Assembly (NCBI GenBank): GCA_019455325.1
Contig: JACFMQ010000001.1
Coordinates: 383,071-447,070, forward strand
Length of the DNA: 64,000 bases
From: Rhodocyclaceae bacterium
GTDB taxonomy: Bacteria > Pseudomonadota > Gammaproteobacteria > Burkholderiales > Rhodocyclaceae
Reading direction: 5' to 3'
Part shown: positions 39,201 to 49,093 of the stretch, one piece after another
Numbering within the stretch: position 1 is the first letter of the stretch
Layout of the letters: the number at the start of each line of letters is the position of its first letter
Made by a program: the position numbers and the translations under genes
Notes under the pieces: generated by a model
Databases searched by the model: none
Told to the model about the DNA's origin: nothing
Seen by the model: the letters and a program-made list of their open reading frames with translations, nothing else

Positions 39201-42200
39201 ATCGCCCCGACCATCCAGCGTATCCGAACCGGCGCCGCCCATCAGAGTATCGGCACCATCCCCGCCAATGAGCAGATCGTTTCCAGCCAGGCCCCACAAG
39301 GTGTCGTCACCACCCAATCCATTGATCGAATCATCGCCTTCTGTTCCCGAATAGATGTCGGGGCCAGAAGTCAGCTCGTTGGTGAGATTTGCATTGATCT
39401 CCGCCCCCCCCCAGACGCGACCGTCAGAGAACGCGACAGAACCGATCTCCGCACCCGAGAAGTGATTCACTACGGTCACCTGATCATTCGAGCCACGTAC
39501 CCGAATGATCAGATCGTTGATTGAGCGGACAAACGCCAAATCCCCCGGCTGCAGGCCCGGCCCGATCTGCAACCTATCCGTATTTATAGTCGCGCTGTCG
39601 GTGCTATCGATGATGTCCTGGCCCGCACCCAATCCCCAATAGTAGATGTCACTTCCTTCACCACCGATGAGTGTGTCATCACCGGCGCCGCCATTGATAC
39701 GATCGGACACGTTGGTTCCAGAAATCGTGTCGTCACCGCCAGTTCCATCGAGGTCGAATCCGCGAGCGATCAGTTGCTCGTATGTCAGGACCGTTCCGTC
39801 GGAGAACTCGAATCGATCGATTGGATGCTGCGCCATCACATCGTTCCGGTCGAAGCCATCGATGTGGATTGCGTCGTCCGGGCTGTTTCCGACGCGAATC
39901 AGCAAGGAGCCCAATCCGAGCTTGATGTCTTCCGGACGAATTCCAGCGCCGAAGCGAAGCGTGTTTATGGCGGTGAAACCGGACGCCTTGCTGGTGTCGA
40001 TGATCGTATCTACACCATCGCCTGCACTGTAGAGGTAGGTATTGCCGCCACCATTGCCGATGATCGTGTCGTTTCCACGCCCGCCGGAAACGATCGCGCC
40101 ACCTTCAGTCGCTTCGATCTGGTCGTTGGTCGTCCCCCCGATAGCGGAGACACCGTTACCGGAGCCACCCACTGGGCCATACCAGACGCCTTCCATCATC
40201 CGCCCGATGAGCTCTGAATAACTCAGGCGCCCCCCATCCGCGAATTCATAAAACGTGACGGCCCCCTGGAATCCGCCTTGAATGACCAAGCGATCCTCCG
40301 CCGTGTAGTCGATGACGAGGAACCCGCCATCGTTTGCAGAGTGGAGCGTGAGCTCGTCGCTCGTGGCTGATTCGAACACGACGGTATTCGTTCCGGATTG
40401 GTCGAGGATCGCCTCGTTCATCCCGTTAGTGTCCGGATGGCTGTCGCCGGCCGAGAAAACGTAGATATCGTCGCCGGCACCGCCATCCAGCACGTCAGTA
40501 CCAGAGCCCCCGACGAGGTAATCGTCCCCATCGCCGCCGGATAGACTGTCTTCGCCCGCACCGCCGAAAAGCCTGTCGTCACCGCCGTTGCCCGCGAGGA
40601 GGTCGTTGCCGTCTCCGCCATCGAGCAGGTCCTTACCGCCCTCGGCCACGGTATCGCCGTCACCGATCAGCTCATCGTTACCCTTGCCACCGTAGAGCCT
40701 GTCGTCACCACCGCCACCGATGATTTTGTCATCGCCATCGCCGCCGTCGAGCAGGTCGTCGCCATGGGCTTCGGCCGCGATCGTTGCATCAGGAGTGTCG
40801 TCCCCGACCAGGACATCGTCGTCCGCACCGCCGTAGAGTTCGTCGTCGTCACCACCACCGATCAGTTCGTCGTTCCCGGCGCCACCGGAGAGGATATCCT
40901 TGCCGTGGTATTGGGCGTCCAAGGCACTGTAATCACCTTCGAGATGGTCGTCGCCATCGCCGCCGACAAGCTCATCATCGTTTCCATTTCCCCACAAGCG
41001 ATCGTTGCCTGAGCCGCCGTCGAGATAATCCTTGCCGTGGTACTGGCCCGGCGTTTTCAAGTCGTCACCGGAAAGATCATCATTCCCGGCCCCTCCGAAC
41101 AACTCGTCGTCCCCGCCATTGCCGGTGAGTTTGTCGTCGCCGCTTCCTCCATCGAGATAGTCGTTGCCATGCAATGCGCCCGAGAGGCCCGATGCAGGAT
41201 CTGCCGGATCGTCCAGTTCGTCACCGGAAAGCACGTCATTGCCGGCGGCACCGAGAAGCTGATCGTCACCCTCGCTCCCGAAGATCACGTCGTCGTCGTC
41301 GCCGCCGTCGATAAAGTCATCCCCACCGTCGCCATTGAGCCAGTCATCCCCCGCGCCACCCAGGATGAGGTCATCGCTCCCCGCAGATGTGAGGGTATCG
41401 GCACGGGTGAATATGCTGTTGTAGTAAACGACCCCGCCCCGTTCTTCGATTTCACGCGTCAGCATCCAATCCAGATAAACCTGATTGGCCGTGGTGTCCC
41501 CCCAGATGTTGTCGTTTCCTGCACCACCGATGAGGAGATCTTCGTCCGCACCGCCCATGAGCACGTCGGCATCGGCACCGCCGACGATGAAGTCCTGTCC
41601 GTCGGCGCCGTCGAGCCAATCGCCGCGGACCTCGCTGGAACCGACGCTCGAATCGTTTGCATCCAGCGCCTGTTGTCGTTCCTGCCTGGTGATGGCAAAG
41701 AGCTGGTCGTTCCCTGAACCTGCGTAGAGCAAGTCGCTACCATCGCCGCCCTCCAGGGTGTCGTCGCCGCCGCGCCATGCAGAGAGCACGTCGTCGCCAT
41801 CCAGCCCTTGCATCAGGTCGTTGCCGGTAGAGTCCAGAAGATAGTCGGAACGCCCGACCTCGGGCCCGTCGACCACGAAATTGCCGAGGTCGTCATAGTG
41901 CGGTTGCAGCCCCTCTTTGGCAGGGTCGAAATCGACCGGTGCAAGGTCGCCGACGATGGTGCGCGCGTAGTCGCTCACGGACTCATCCCTGGCATGGAGC
42001 GCCAGGGTGAGTTCAGCATGCTCCTTGTGCGTGGCGTTGCCTTCGGCGTCGAGGAGCTGCGCCTTGACGGTGAGCGTGCCGTCGGCATCGACATCGTCCT
42101 TCGCCCAGAGGCCGAAGGCGAGGCTCTGCTCGTCGGCCTTGACCGTCACCTCGAAGATGCCATCGGTGCCGAGGTCGACCCTTTGTCCTTGATAGATTAG

Positions 42201-44261
42201 GGTGAAAGCGTCAGCGTTGGCGCCGGCCAGGGTGAGTTTGACCCTCTGGCCAGCCTCTCCTGTGGCATACGGCAGATAGAGCGTGAAGCCTTGCAGATGG
42301 CCTTCGCTGATGCTGTCGGTAGCAGTGGCGTCGGGATCGGGCGCAGAACCACCCGCAAAGGGGTTGCCTTTCTCGGGCGTGAGGATGACGACCTGGGCGG
42401 TATCGCGTATCGCCTCGTAGGCGTCCTTGAAACCTTTCGGCTGCTCGCCTTCGCCAGCGATATTCCTGAAGGCTTCCTCCAGGCTGCCGAGCAGCGAGCG
42501 GGAGACGTCGCCGGCCCAGTCGATGGCAGTATCGGTAAAAGCCTTGATGCGATCGTCGAAGCCGTTGGCGATCGCCTTGGCTACGTCGGCAAGGCCGTCG
42601 CCGACTTCTTCCTTGAGGCGTTCGAGCATGGAGACGCCGCCGGGCCCTTGCGACAGGCTTTGCAGCAGTTGATACAGGCCGGTACCCGCCGCGGCCAGGA
42701 TTGGAGCGATCCCCTGGCCGCCCGTCGACGCTGTGCGCGCAACGACGCCAAGCGTCTCGGACACCCAGTCGTCGCTGGCCAGCGCTTGGCTGAGTTCGGC
42801 GGGGTCGAGGTTGAGGCCGGCGAGCGCGCCGCCATCGCCGGGCAGGGTATTGCTCAGGAGCCCGACGGCGAAGCTGGCCTTGAGCACGGCTTCGCCGGGG
42901 GTGTCGGCAACGCTGAGCGCGTCGAGCATCTCACGATCGCCAGCAATGAACGGCGGCATGGCATCCCATGCCCGCCCCAGGACCGTGCCCAGGGATTCAG
43001 CCGCATCCACTGCATCTGATGCGGCCATGGCAACCATCATGGCACTCAGCAGGGCAAATTTCGCTTGCGGTATCTGCACTATTCCGGAAAGCGTGGCCGG
43101 ACCGATCCATTGCACCGCTTTCTTGAACATGGACCCAGACCCCGACGATGCCGCTGCCGATACATGCTTGAGCATCTCCGTACCGGCCTCGCGTAGCCCG
43201 TCCGGATCTCCCAACGCCAGCATCGCAGTAATGGCCACGAAGGTACGGAGCCCGGACTCTGTCGGGCCATGATCGTTGTCGTTGAGGAAGGCGGACATCG
43301 CCGCGCCCAGCGAGCGCACGGCGTTCTCCCGGATGTACTGGATTTCATGCGGTGTTGCTGCCGAGAAGTCGGTACCCAGTTCGGCGAACCAGCGGTAGAA
43401 GCCGCTTTCGATGCGGTGGGCTTCGACCAGATCGGGGGCGTAGTAGCGCTCGTCCGTGGTACCGACGACGTTGCCGACTTCATCGTAAAGGGGGAGCCCG
43501 CCATCGACCTTGTATTTGAAATCGAGCAGGAAGGTGTTGCCGGGCCCGCCGTTCAGGTGCCCGCCGCCCAGGCGACTCACCAGGTCGTTGGTGGTGACGT
43601 AATGGCGGGTGGCGACGCCGGAGACGAGCGAGGCGTTGAAGTCGGTATCGTATATCTCCTGCAAGCCATCGAGACCGCCGAATGCGTTGTAGGTGGTGAG
43701 GGTTAGTGAACTTGGCTGAATCCAATCATTTGTCTTATTTTTCTGAAAATCAAACAGCGCATACTGTGCCAACCCGCCGCCCAAGGATTGCCCTGTGAAG
43801 TTGAGGGAGCCGGTGAAACGGGAGCCATCGGCGTTTTTGAGTTGGTTGAGCGCCGCAAGAACCTTGGCACGATTCAAGTCATTCCACTGCGTCACCCCGA
43901 GGCTGAGATTCGAATACCAATCTTGGGCATCCGGACCATTCGTGCCGGTCATTGCAACAATGGCGTCGGTTTTGTCTGCATTCTGGAATACAACAAATGA
44001 AAAACCGGTCGCAGGATCGTTGCCTGCGCCTGCAACATGCCAACCATCAATTGAGATGGCATTTCCGACTTGCTGATAGGCAAGGCCAACTTTTCCGAAA
44101 AGGTGTGAAGGCGGCACAAACTCCGGGCCGTCGCTATCCGGGAAGCTGGCGAGTAACCCCCCGGGCACGCCGCCGCTTCCTGGCAGAGCAGGATTCGGGT
44201 TGTAGGAATAGTCGCAGGCAATGAGATTGAGTACCGCCAGTTGGTTCGGATTAATCGCCAT
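33222..44261 (-). CDS. Giant RTX repeat protein with N-terminal lipase-like domain, T1SS substrate
   Basis: A 3679-residue single open frame. Residues 1-300 resemble a class 3 lipase-type alpha/beta hydrolase: nucleophile motif FTGQSLGGG (Ser159), with likely Asp226 (TTNDLVSRL) and His282 (VEAHRIESG). Residues 300-660 are helical with hydrophobic stretches; 660-790 look beta-rich. From about residue 805 to 3540 there are many calcium-binding nonapeptides (GGxGxDxLx), eight interspersed segments of the type FSDGTVWxxxxI (haemolysin-type calcium-binding-related modules), and seven tandem roughly 81-residue modules near the end. The C-terminal 150 residues ([22 protein letters not shown] to LREGAVRLS-like end) form the uncleaved T1SS signal region. 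The start follows the upstream gene's stop by one base, with GGGAG before it. The repeat part has locally 33-45% G+C against about 65-70% outside. Secretion and lipase fold are well supported; enzyme activity and target are inferred. Confidence 0.93.
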   Translation of the reverse strand: MAINPNQLAVLNLIACDYSYNPNPALPGSGGVPGGLLASFPDSDGPEFVPPSHLFGKVGLAYQQVGNAISIDGWHVAGAGNDPATGFSFVVFQNADKTDAIVAMTGTNGPDAQDWYSNLSLGVTQWNDLNRAKVLAALNQLKNADGSRFTGSLNFTGQSLGGGLAQYALFDFQKNKTNDWIQPSSLTLTTYNAFGGLDGLQEIYDTDFNASLVSGVATRHYVTTNDLVSRLGGGHLNGGPGNTFLLDFKYKVDGGLPLYDEVGNVVGTTDERYYAPDLVEAHRIESGFYRWFAELGTDFSAATPHEIQYIRENAVRSLGAAMSAFLNDNDHGPTESGLRTFVAITAMLALGDPDGLREAGTEMLKHVSAAASSGSGSMFKKAVQWIGPATLSGIVQIPQAKFALLSAMMVAMAASDAVDAAESLGTVLGRAWDAMPPFIAGDREMLDALSVADTPGEAVLKASFAVGLLSNTLPGDGGALAGLNLDPAELSQALASDDWVSETLGVVARTASTGGQGIAPILAAAGTGLYQLLQSLSQGPGGVSMLERLKEEVGDGLADVAKAIANGFDDRIKAFTDTAIDWAGDVSRSLLGSLEEAFRNIAGEGEQPKGFKDAYEAIRDTAQVVILTPEKGNPFAGGSAPDPDATATDSISEGHLQGFTLYLPYATGEAGQRVKLTLAGANADAFTLIYQGQRVDLGTDGIFEVTVKADEQSLAFGLWAKDDVDADGTLTVKAQLLDAEGNATHKEHAELTLALHARDESVSDYARTIVGDLAPVDFDPAKEGLQPHYDDLGNFVVDGPEVGRSDYLLDSTGNDLMQGLDGDDVLSAWRGGDDTLEGGDGSDLLYAGSGNDQLFAITRQERQQALDANDSSVGSSEVRGDWLDGADGQDFIVGGADADVLMGGADEDLLIGGAGNDNIWGDTTANQVYLDWMLTREIEERGGVVYYNSIFTRADTLTSAGSDDLILGGAGDDWLNGDGGDDFIDGGDDDDVIFGSEGDDQLLGAAGNDVLSGDELDDPADPASGLSGALHGNDYLDGGSGDDKLTGNGGDDELFGGAGNDDLSGDDLKTPGQYHGKDYLDGGSGNDRLWGNGNDDELVGGDGDDHLEGDYSALDAQYHGKDILSGGAGNDELIGGGDDDELYGGADDDVLVGDDTPDATIAAEAHGDDLLDGGDGDDKIIGGGGDDRLYGGKGNDELIGDGDTVAEGGKDLLDGGDGNDLLAGNGGDDRLFGGAGEDSLSGGDGDDYLVGGSGTDVLDGGAGDDIYVFSAGDSHPDTNGMNEAILDQSGTNTVVFESATSDELTLHSANDGGFLVIDYTAEDRLVIQGGFQGAVTFYEFADGGRLSYSELIGRMMEGVWYGPVGGSGNGVSAIGGTTNDQIEATEGGAIVSGGRGNDTIIGNGGGNTYLYSAGDGVDTIIDTSKASGFTAINTLRFGAGIRPEDIKLGLGSLLIRVGNSPDDAIHIDGFDRNDVMAQHPIDRFEFSDGTVLTYEQLIARGFDLDGTGGDDTISGTNVSDRINGGAGDDTLIGGEGSDIYYWGLGAGQDIIDSTDSATINTDRLQIGPGLQPGDLAFVRSINDLIIRVRGSNDQVTVVNHFSGAEIGSVAFSDGRVWGGAEINANLTNELTSGPDIYSGTEGDDSINGLGGDDTLWGLAGNDLLIGGDGADTLMGGAGSDTLDGRGDAASDSMQGGNDGDVYLFGRGSGTDVITESGDAASIDVIRLDAGVLPSDIRVVRSGVDALFQIVGTADQIKVVGAYAANAGAASKIERIEFADGTVWNETIIRQQILLAEPTNAADVIEGFDGDDRIDGLAGADTLRGMAGNDTLLGGAGYDTLYGGDGNDVLDGGSGDGGSYNYWDNLYGQMGDDTYLFGRGSGFEAIFEPQFDVEGNIDTVVFGAGVKPADLILTQDNQVNLQIQIKNTSNYLLVRNFLSTQDSQWKVERFVFEDGTVWTPETIFSMFLASTPEADTLNGFVWNDSINGGGGNDTIYGNGGNDILEGGDGNDTLLGDDYLSLLVGNDTLHGGGGSDVLKGGKGDDTYVFRRGDDADRVIESSGTDKVQFGESILPEDLTLFRNGNDLIVAVDGGLQTSLTIEGFFTTAGQIEEFVFSGGVSWNLAQIQANTVFGTPNAMTGTAADDTFIVDNPGDTISEAAGQGVDTVLTSVNYILPANVENIMATGYLDLRLVGNNLNNTIVGNAGNNYLIGGGGTDTLKGGQGDDTYEIQSDDSVIELADEGVDTIIVAGSYALPSNVEHMTLTGLNVQLSGTGNAQNNTISIQNNIIATYVRYGVVSGNVIDGGAGADRMSSSYGGTFYVDNVNDTVAGDGLLNVISSIDYTLPEISGLNPTKLSSILTLTGAAAINAKGNSGANILDGRGNSGTNILEGGAGDDKYYAEDNDIILEAQDGGIDTLMAYASYGSRHYLPQNVENIELWGTDYQADLFGNDGGNRLVGNTGVNVIRGYGGDDVILGGAGNGDTLDGGGGNDSISGNGLLLGGEGDDRLTSSGSSILNGGAGNDALAGYGEFNVYIFSRGDGQDTILDYSPVKDGYGAPANSVDAIEFVGDVSPAELLFSRAGNDLVIDNSEAGDRITVLNHYLASTEASSHQIDQLRFSDGTVWTAAEIETRIARNNSNIASDLADVLVGSANADTILALEGNDFVSGGSGNDTLDGGSGNDTLFGNEGEDVLIGGAGDDTLLGGSGADTYRLGRGMGIDTIIDPINGNEVDTILVDDDIFPSEVIVRQTGTYNLDLTLSIVGDSAQLILSQFRYSSSNSGRAKRVVFSDGTIWDSATLLERSTSFFGSAESDALVGTSGADRIFGLEGNDTLDGLDGDDRLDGGTGADVMYGGDGNDIYVVDNAGDTVVEGGAFNSWSDGVESSISYTLGDNLEWLMLTGDSAINGTGNALGNSLTGNLAANILNGGAGADSMYGGGGDDVYIVDNVSDSVAEGFDEGIDIVQSSVTFSLGDNVENLLLTGSSAIKGTGNELDNVITGNSAANTLTGGDGDDTLDGGAGNDKLIGGLGDDVYVVDSASDVITENADEGVDTVRSSVTLTLASNVENLVLLGTNTINATGNALNNVLTGNSAANTLSGGAGDDIMQGGAGNDTYDVDAIGDTVIEYAGEGTDLVRSSVTYTLGDNLENLTLTGSTATNATGNALNNVLTGNSGANVIDGGEGADTMAGGSGNDTYIVDNIADVVTESSSAGADTVLASVTYTLASNVENLTLTGAADIDGTGNSLSNVLVGNAGANILNGGSGADTMRGGAGDDTYIVDNGSDVVTENAGDGIDLVQSSVTHTLSANVENLTLTGTSATNGTGNVLDNTLIGNGKANTLTGGGGNDILDGGVGADKMIGGTGDDIYYVDNSSDVVTENANEGIDLVYSTLTLTLANNVDALALTGNGAINGTGNTLNNLVRGNAGVNTLNGGSGNDILEGADGNDTLTDTNGTALFNGGSGADTITGGASAEMFVGGTGNDTYTTAGGNDIILFNKGDGQDSFASGGTGSDTVSLGGGIVYSDLTFSKSSNDLVLKIGAADQIIFKNWYAATPSKPVLNLQVIAEAMADFDAGGNDPLKDQKIENFNFQGLVGAFDAARTANPGVTNWALTNALANFHLAGSDTAAIGGDLAYQYGRNGTLAGIGLGAAQQVIGDTAFGSQAQALRPLSGLQEGAVRLS
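33940..35700 (-). repeat. Seven tandem 243-bp-based repeats at the 3' end of the RTX gene
   Basis: The codons for the VDN...D motif recur at about 34156, 34426, 34669, 34912, 35155, 35425 and 35674, giving periods of 270, 243, 243, 243, 270 and 249 bp. The base unit is 81 codons; two units are longer by exactly 27 bp, one RTX nonapeptide. Each unit reads roughly VDNxxDxVxE...GxDxVxSSVxYTL...NVENLxLTG...GTGNxLNNxLxGNxxANxLxGGxGxD. Confidence 0.9.
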
Positions 44262-44262
44262 G

Positions 44263-45384
44263 TCACTTTGCTCCCTTGCACAGGTCGATGACCTTCAGTT
44301 GGATTGGACCGCGAACGCCCTTTTGCTTGATGTATTGAATGCCGACAGCAAATCGGCAGCCGTCCGGAGAAAGCGCCCCGGTCTTTGGAATGCCCTTGAT
44401 GATCTTTTCGTAGCCACGATCGACGACACGATAGATGCCGGCATCGTCAAGCCCGTAGCCTCTGACTGCGCTGGAGAAAACCAGCAAACCGGCCTTGGTG
44501 TAGAAGTACTGCCAGTTGCCAACGCCCTTCTGGTACCAAGCGTGCAACGTGGTGACCTCACCACTACCGGGTTTGATCAGGTAAACCGGATAGGGTTGAT
44601 CTTTGGGTAGAAAGTTGGCCCATGTGGGCGGCCGCCCCCACTCGGCCTCACCCTGCAGCACATAGACATTCGCCCATTCGGCGTAGATCGCAGGCGATGG
44701 AGCGTCTGGCGTTCGGATGTCCTTGCGCTTCAAGGGGAGCATGATCGGCGGGGTCGTTGCATCCTTGTAGTAGCGAACCGGGGCTTCGCTGCCGGCAGGC
44801 CATGGGGTTTCACCGCCACCTTGCCACCCTAAGAAGCCATGGCCTTCAATGAGAGGGATATCTATGCCCTTGGGCATCAAATCATATTGGGAGTAGAGCC
44901 GGCAGTTAAGGCGATCACCGATCTCGCCTTTCGCTCTCGCAGAAACCCATGGAGCAACTTTATATGCAGCCTCCTGCACTTCCCGCTCTTCTCCAAACCG
45001 GCCTTTCCTGCGAACCAGATAGCCGTCTTTGGCATCTACCGTGTATTCGATTCTTCCGCCGCGATAACACAGCGTGCTGTTCGGAACGATCTTCGCGTGC
45101 GCCTGTACTGCACCGGTTGCTACGTTCCAGACATAGAGACCAAGCTTTGGATTCTTGCCAGCCTGTACTTGTGCGCCGTGGTCGGCATAGCCTTTGAGAT
45201 CGCCACCGGCAAAGAGAATCTGCTGTTCGTCAATCCAATAAACCGAATTGGTTCCATCCAGCCAATACCCTGACTCAATTACTGGGTAAGCCGACCTTCC
45301 CGAGATGATCTCCCAAACCCCTGCCAGCACCGTCCCAGGAAACAGCAGGGAAAGAAACAACAATCGGGTGATGAGTGTGTTCAT
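44263..45384 (-). CDS. Exported four-cysteine protein, proximal paralogue next to RTX (candidate immunity or accessory protein)
   Basis: A 373-residue protein with ATG 45384 (GGAGGGG upstream) and a signal peptide ([18 protein letters not shown], cleavage near LAG). Four cysteines are conserved with its neighbour: in TLCYRGG, LNCRLY, DGCRFAV and IDLCKG, suggesting two disulfides in the periplasm. Strand-rich stretches such as [22 protein letters not shown] and [15 protein letters not shown] resemble beta-propeller blades. I do not recognise a named family. It ends one base before the RTX start, so the two are translationally coupled. Its C-terminal third is nearly identical in DNA to the next gene, while the N-terminal two thirds have diverged. 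Periplasmic immunity, a lipase chaperone or a secretion accessory are possible roles; none is proven. Confidence 0.75.
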   Translation of the reverse strand: MNTLITRLLFLSLLFPGTVLAGVWEIISGRSAYPVIESGYWLDGTNSVYWIDEQQILFAGGDLKGYADHGAQVQAGKNPKLGLYVWNVATGAVQAHAKIVPNSTLCYRGGRIEYTVDAKDGYLVRRKGRFGEEREVQEAAYKVAPWVSARAKGEIGDRLNCRLYSQYDLMPKGIDIPLIEGHGFLGWQGGGETPWPAGSEAPVRYYKDATTPPIMLPLKRKDIRTPDAPSPAIYAEWANVYVLQGEAEWGRPPTWANFLPKDQPYPVYLIKPGSGEVTTLHAWYQKGVGNWQYFYTKAGLLVFSSAVRGYGLDDAGIYRVVDRGYEKIIKGIPKTGALSPDGCRFAVGIQYIKQKGVRGPIQLKVIDLCKGAK

Positions 45385-45425
45385 GCTGCGCCCCTCCAGA
45401 GACATTCGTTCGAATTGGCATCCGG

Positions 45426-45521
45426 TCACGCGAAGGAATATTCAGAACATTCAGGGACAGAACACGATTTCCAGCAAGCAATGAGATTGAGTACCGCCAG
45501 TTGGTTCGGATTGATCGCCAT
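45426..45521 (-). pseudogene. Orphan 5' remnant of a second RTX gene copy (31 codons)
   Basis: Directly after the stop of the distal paralogue (TGA, one base, ATG) lie 16 codons identical in protein sequence to the RTX start ([16 protein letters not shown]). The frame then runs into unrelated residues (WKSCSVPECSEYSFA) and stops at 45426. The ribosome-site arrangement is the same as that of the intact RTX gene. This is best read as the leftover of a duplicated gene pair whose large gene was deleted, or as a hitch-hiking edge of a duplication. Confidence 0.8.
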
Positions 45522-45522
45522 G

Positions 45523-46596
45523 TCACTTTGCTCCCTTGCACAGGTCGATGACCTTCAGTTGGATCGGGCCGCGAACGCCCTTTTGCTCGATGTATTGCAT
45601 GCCGACAGCAAATCGGCAGCCGTCCGGAGAAAGCGCCCCGGTCTTTGGAATGCCCTTGATGATCTTTTCGTAGCCACGATCGACGACACGATAGATGCCG
45701 GCATCGTCAAGCCCGTAGCCTCTGACTGCGCTGGAGAAAACCAGCAAACCGGCCTTGGTGTAGAAGTACTGCCAGTTGCCAACGCCCTTCTGGTACCAAG
45801 CGTGCAACGTGGTGACCTCACCACTACCGGGTTTGATCAGGTAAACCGGATAGGGTTGATCTTTGGGTAGAAAGTTGGCCCATGTGGGCGGCCGCCCCCA
45901 CTCGGCCTCGCCCTGCAGCACATAGACATTCGCCCATTCGGCATAAACTGGAGGAAACGCACTACTCGGCGCGCGAATATCCTTGCGCTTCAAAGGGAGC
46001 ATGATGGGCGGAGTTGCTGCGTCCTTGTAGTAACGAACCGACGCTTCGCCGCCTACAGGCCACGGTGTATCGCCACCGCCTTCCCACCCCAGGAAACCGT
46101 GGCCTTCAATCAGTTCTATGTTGGCGCCCTTTGGAAAAAGCGATTCTGGGTAGCGCTTGCAGCTCATCTTGTTGTAGCGAATTCCTCGATCCTTGTCCGA
46201 GGATTCAATTAGCTTCGTCTTTTCTTCCTCTTCGCCGAAATTTCCTACACGGTATGTCGCCGTTGTCCTGTCGATGCGAGTCGTATAAGAGATACGGCCT
46301 CGACTGAAACACAAACTGCTCTCGTATTCCGAGATGATTCGCACGCTCGAATCATTGAAATTCCACAGACTCAATTTTCCAGGATTGGCTGGCCGCCCAC
46401 CTTGAGGGTCATTCCCACCAACGAACAGAACGCTTTCGTTGTTTACCCAATAGATCTTCGTCGGGTATCGAATCCAATAACCTGACTCAATCACCGGATA
46501 CACCGACTTTCCCGAGATCGCTCCCCACTCCTCAGTTTCCGCCATCGCTGGCAGCAGCAGGAGCAGAAAAAGCAACCTGACGATAAACGTCTTCAT
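45523..46596 (-). CDS. Exported four-cysteine protein, distal paralogue in the T1SS operon
   Basis: A 357-residue protein with ATG 46596 (GGAGG 9 bp before) and a signal peptide (FIVRLLFLLLLLPAMAE). It shares the plan of its neighbour: [18 protein letters not shown], four matching cysteines (SLCFSRG, MSCKRY, DGCRFAV, IDLCKG), and an almost identical C-terminal 230 residues from [10 protein letters not shown] onward. The segment between about residues 55 and 160 differs markedly, as if this part were under different selection. It is the second gene of the operon after the exporter (83-bp gap). Unknown family; periplasmic location is well supported. Confidence 0.75.
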   Translation of the reverse strand: MKTFIVRLLFLLLLLPAMAETEEWGAISGKSVYPVIESGYWIRYPTKIYWVNNESVLFVGGNDPQGGRPANPGKLSLWNFNDSSVRIISEYESSLCFSRGRISYTTRIDRTTATYRVGNFGEEEEKTKLIESSDKDRGIRYNKMSCKRYPESLFPKGANIELIEGHGFLGWEGGGDTPWPVGGEASVRYYKDAATPPIMLPLKRKDIRAPSSAFPPVYAEWANVYVLQGEAEWGRPPTWANFLPKDQPYPVYLIKPGSGEVTTLHAWYQKGVGNWQYFYTKAGLLVFSSAVRGYGLDDAGIYRVVDRGYEKIIKGIPKTGALSPDGCRFAVGMQYIEQKGVRGPIQLKVIDLCKGAK

Positions 46597-46679
46597 GCCA
46601 CCATCCTCCGCATACGATTTTTCTTTCTCGCCCGCGGGTCCATCGAGTATCTGGAGCGTAGAGGTTGAATAGCGCAGTT

Positions 46680-48866
46680 TCATTTCCTCTCCTCGTCAAC
46701 GACTTCCATCCGTGTCGCTTGCTGTCGTTCAGCCCCAAAGCAGAACACCTCATCCACCTGCAACCCCTTGGGAATCTGATGCGTGATGAAGATCATCGTT
46801 ACCTTCCCCTTCAGCCGGTTGATCGTCTTCGCAAAATGTTCCGCTGTCTGCTGGTCGAGGTTGGAGACGGCTTCGTCGAAGATCAGGATCTTCGGCCGCT
46901 TAAGCAGCGCCCTCGCAATTGCGATCCGCTGCCTTTGCCCACCCGATAGCCCTGTGCCCCGCTCGCCGATCTCGGTTTGGTACCCGCTCGGCAGCTTCTC
47001 GATCACGTCGTGAATCTCGGCCGCCTTGCAGGCGAGGAGCACGTCCTCGAAGCTCGCGTGCGGATGCGCCATGACCAAGTTGTCGTAGAGCGTGCCCGAG
47101 AAGAGCACCGTCTCCTGCGGCACCACGCCGAAAGCAGCGCGCAGCTCGTTGGCGGCAAGGTGCCGGATGTCCCGCCCGTCGAGCGCGATATGGCCTTCCG
47201 TAGGCTGGTAGAAACCGATCATCAGCTTGGCGAGCGTGCTCTTGCCGCTGCCCGATGGGCCCATGACCACCGTCAGGTGGCCGGGCCTGAAGGCCAGTTC
47301 GAGGTTGCGGTAGAGCCAGGGGTGATGCTCGGAGTAGCGGAAGGCGAGGCCGTCGATGACGAGCAGCCCCTTGCCCGACTGTTCGCGGTGCGGGGTGAGC
47401 GCGTGCGGCTCCTGCGGCATGTCGAGGATGTCGCCCAGGCGCTTCACCGCAATGCTGGCCTGCTGGAATTCCTGCCACAGTCCGACGATCCTCAGAAGCG
47501 GCTGGCTCATGCGGCTGGCGAACATCTGGAACGCGACGAGCATGCCCACCGTGAAGCCGTCGTTCCGCATCACCAGCAGCGCGCCGACGATCAGGATGGC
47601 GAGCGTCATCGCCTGTTCCAGGCCGTTGGCGACGACGTTGTAGGTGTTCCCCACCTGTCGGGTGGCGAATCCGGAGGCGAGGTACTGGGCGAGGTAATCG
47701 CCGTACTTGCGGTCGATGTCCGGCTCCATCTGCAAGGACTTCACCGTCGCCATCCCCGAAACGTATTCGGTAAGGAAAGCCTGGTTGCGGGCGCCGAGCA
47801 TGAACTGCCGGTTCAGCTTCTCGCGGAGCACGGGCGCCACGAGAAAGCTGATCACGGCGATGGCGCCGAGCAACCCAATGGCGATCAGCGAGAGCTGCCA
47901 ACTGTAGGCGAACATCACGGCGAGGAAGATGAACAGGAACGGCAGATCGAGGATCAGCGTGACGGCGGCGCCGGAGACGAACTCGCGGATGGTTTCGACT
48001 CCCTGCAGGCGGGCGACGAGGGTTCCGGTGGGGCGATGCTCGAAGTACGGCAGCGGCAGCCGCAGGAGGTGCCGGAACACCTGGCTGCCGAGCACGGCAT
48101 CGATGCGGTTGCCGGTGTGCAGCACAAGGTACTGGCGCAACCAGGTCATGCCGCTGGTAAACAGCATGAACATGGCCAGCGCCACGCCGAGCACGATCAG
48201 CGTGCTGTGCGTCTGGTGCACGATCACCTTGTCGATGATCACTTGCGTGAACAGCGGCGTCGCCAGACCGACGAGTTGGATGGCCAGGCTGGCGACGAGC
48301 ACGTCGCGCCAGATCGGCTTGTGCTTCAGGAGTTCGGGGACAAACCAGGAAAAGCCGAAGGATTTCTTCTCGGTAGCGAAGCCGGGGATGTCTGCCTCCT
48401 CGCCGCCGGCGGCGCTTTCCTTCGCCACGAGGATCAGTTCGGGTTCGAGCCAGCGGGCGGCTTCGGCGACGGGCAGCCTTTCCGGCGTCTGGCTGCCGCT
48501 ACGGAAGTAGAGAAGCTCGCCAGCGCCGACGCGGAGGATCAGGATGGGAACGGCGGCGGGAGCCTCGCTGGCGGCGGCGCCGTCTTCAGCGCCGGGAGTC
48601 GGCTCGGGCAACGCGACCTCGTCGTTCGCCGCCGCTGTGGGTACGGGATGCAGGAAGGCGACGGCGGGCAGCGGCAGCCGGGACCAGTCGGTGGCAGCGC
48701 CGAACGGTACGCCGCCGGTCTTCATTCCGAGCGCGCGGGCGGCTTCGTGGAAGGTGGCGAGCGTGTACGGCGGCGGAAACGTCTGGCCGACGAGCGCGGC
48801 GTCGAACGGAATCCGATAAAGGCCGCAGAGGCTGCCCAAAAGCCAGAGCACTTCCGCGCGCCCCAC
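46680..48866 (-). CDS. Type I secretion ABC exporter (HlyB/LapB type)
   Basis: A 728-residue exporter. An N-terminal C39-like domain (LLWLLGSLCGLYRIPFDAAL ... AARALGMKTGGVPF) lacks an evident catalytic Cys-His set and contains an Ala/Glu/Pro-rich insert of about 35 residues. A six-helix transmembrane domain (about 180-460) follows, then the ATPase: Walker [10 protein letters not shown], signature LSGGQRQR, Walker B ILIFDEAVSNLD. This is the RTX-exporter type with a degenerate peptidase domain used for substrate binding. GTG 48866 is given as the start, but its ribosome site (GGGAGG) abuts it; GTG 48851 is an alternative. It heads the operon that includes the RTX protein and HlyD adaptor. Confidence 0.93.
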   Translation of the reverse strand: MGRAEVLWLLGSLCGLYRIPFDAALVGQTFPPPYTLATFHEAARALGMKTGGVPFGAATDWSRLPLPAVAFLHPVPTAAANDEVALPEPTPGAEDGAAASEAPAAVPILILRVGAGELLYFRSGSQTPERLPVAEAARWLEPELILVAKESAAGGEEADIPGFATEKKSFGFSWFVPELLKHKPIWRDVLVASLAIQLVGLATPLFTQVIIDKVIVHQTHSTLIVLGVALAMFMLFTSGMTWLRQYLVLHTGNRIDAVLGSQVFRHLLRLPLPYFEHRPTGTLVARLQGVETIREFVSGAAVTLILDLPFLFIFLAVMFAYSWQLSLIAIGLLGAIAVISFLVAPVLREKLNRQFMLGARNQAFLTEYVSGMATVKSLQMEPDIDRKYGDYLAQYLASGFATRQVGNTYNVVANGLEQAMTLAILIVGALLVMRNDGFTVGMLVAFQMFASRMSQPLLRIVGLWQEFQQASIAVKRLGDILDMPQEPHALTPHREQSGKGLLVIDGLAFRYSEHHPWLYRNLELAFRPGHLTVVMGPSGSGKSTLAKLMIGFYQPTEGHIALDGRDIRHLAANELRAAFGVVPQETVLFSGTLYDNLVMAHPHASFEDVLLACKAAEIHDVIEKLPSGYQTEIGERGTGLSGGQRQRIAIARALLKRPKILIFDEAVSNLDQQTAEHFAKTINRLKGKVTMIFITHQIPKGLQVDEVFCFGAERQQATRMEVVDEERK

Positions 48867-48916
48867 CTCCCTTGGTAGTGATATGTCGATTTGACGGCCT
48901 CCTGATATGACGAAGG

Positions 48917-48946
48917 AGCATAGCCGGTCACAACATGACTTGTAAA
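48917..48946 (-). promoter_or_regulatory. Promoter of the T1SS/RTX operon
   Basis: Reading leftwards, -35 TTTACA (complement at 48941-48946) and -10 TATGCT (complement at 48917-48922) are 18 bp apart, in an AT-rich patch of an otherwise GC-rich gap. The transcript would start near 48910, giving a leader of about 45 nt. Confidence 0.55.
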
Positions 48947-49052
48947 TATTACTTAAGCATTAGTCACCGATGGCGGTTATGCCACCGGCGGGCGGATAGT
49001 GCGCAACGCGCGGCCGACACATTGCGATACACGGCCGGCCCTGCCGCCAAGC

Positions 49053-49058
49053 TATACT
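49053..49058 (+). promoter_or_regulatory. Probable -10 element of the TolC-MacAB operon
   Basis: TATACT lies 35 bp before the TolC start in the 227-bp divergent gap. No -35 of good match is found at normal spacing. Confidence 0.4.
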
Positions 49059-49093
49059 CCGCCGAACTTTTTCGCCGTAACGCAGAACCGAGC

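Larger units (their letters stand above)
44218..45942. repeat. Near-identical duplicated segment (two copies of about 462 bp, offset 1260 bp)
   Basis: 44221-44682 and 45481-45942 differ at only six positions by direct comparison (98.7% identity), with 44340-44649 identical to 45600-45909. Each copy holds the last 140 or so codons of one exported-protein gene plus the first 16 codons of an RTX gene. Beyond 44682/45942 the two genes remain homologous but diverge strongly. Confidence 0.95.

Noticed and set aside
34160-41720. Many medium-length open frames opposite the RTX gene
   Set aside because: They arise because the repeat codons are stop-free in the antisense frames; they are low-complexity, lack ribosome sites and have no protein-like domains.
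33940-41800. Regular repeats that could suggest a CRISPR array or satellite DNA
   Set aside because: The periodicity is in multiples of three and matches GGxGxD-type calcium-binding codons in one long open frame; there are no conserved direct repeats with unique spacers and no cas genes.
48722-48931. A frame starting at 48931 that might be the true N-terminus of the exporter joined by a frameshift
   Set aside because: Its start lies upstream of the predicted -10 (48917-48922), its sequence has no exporter resemblance, and the exporter homology begins right at the GTG near 48866.
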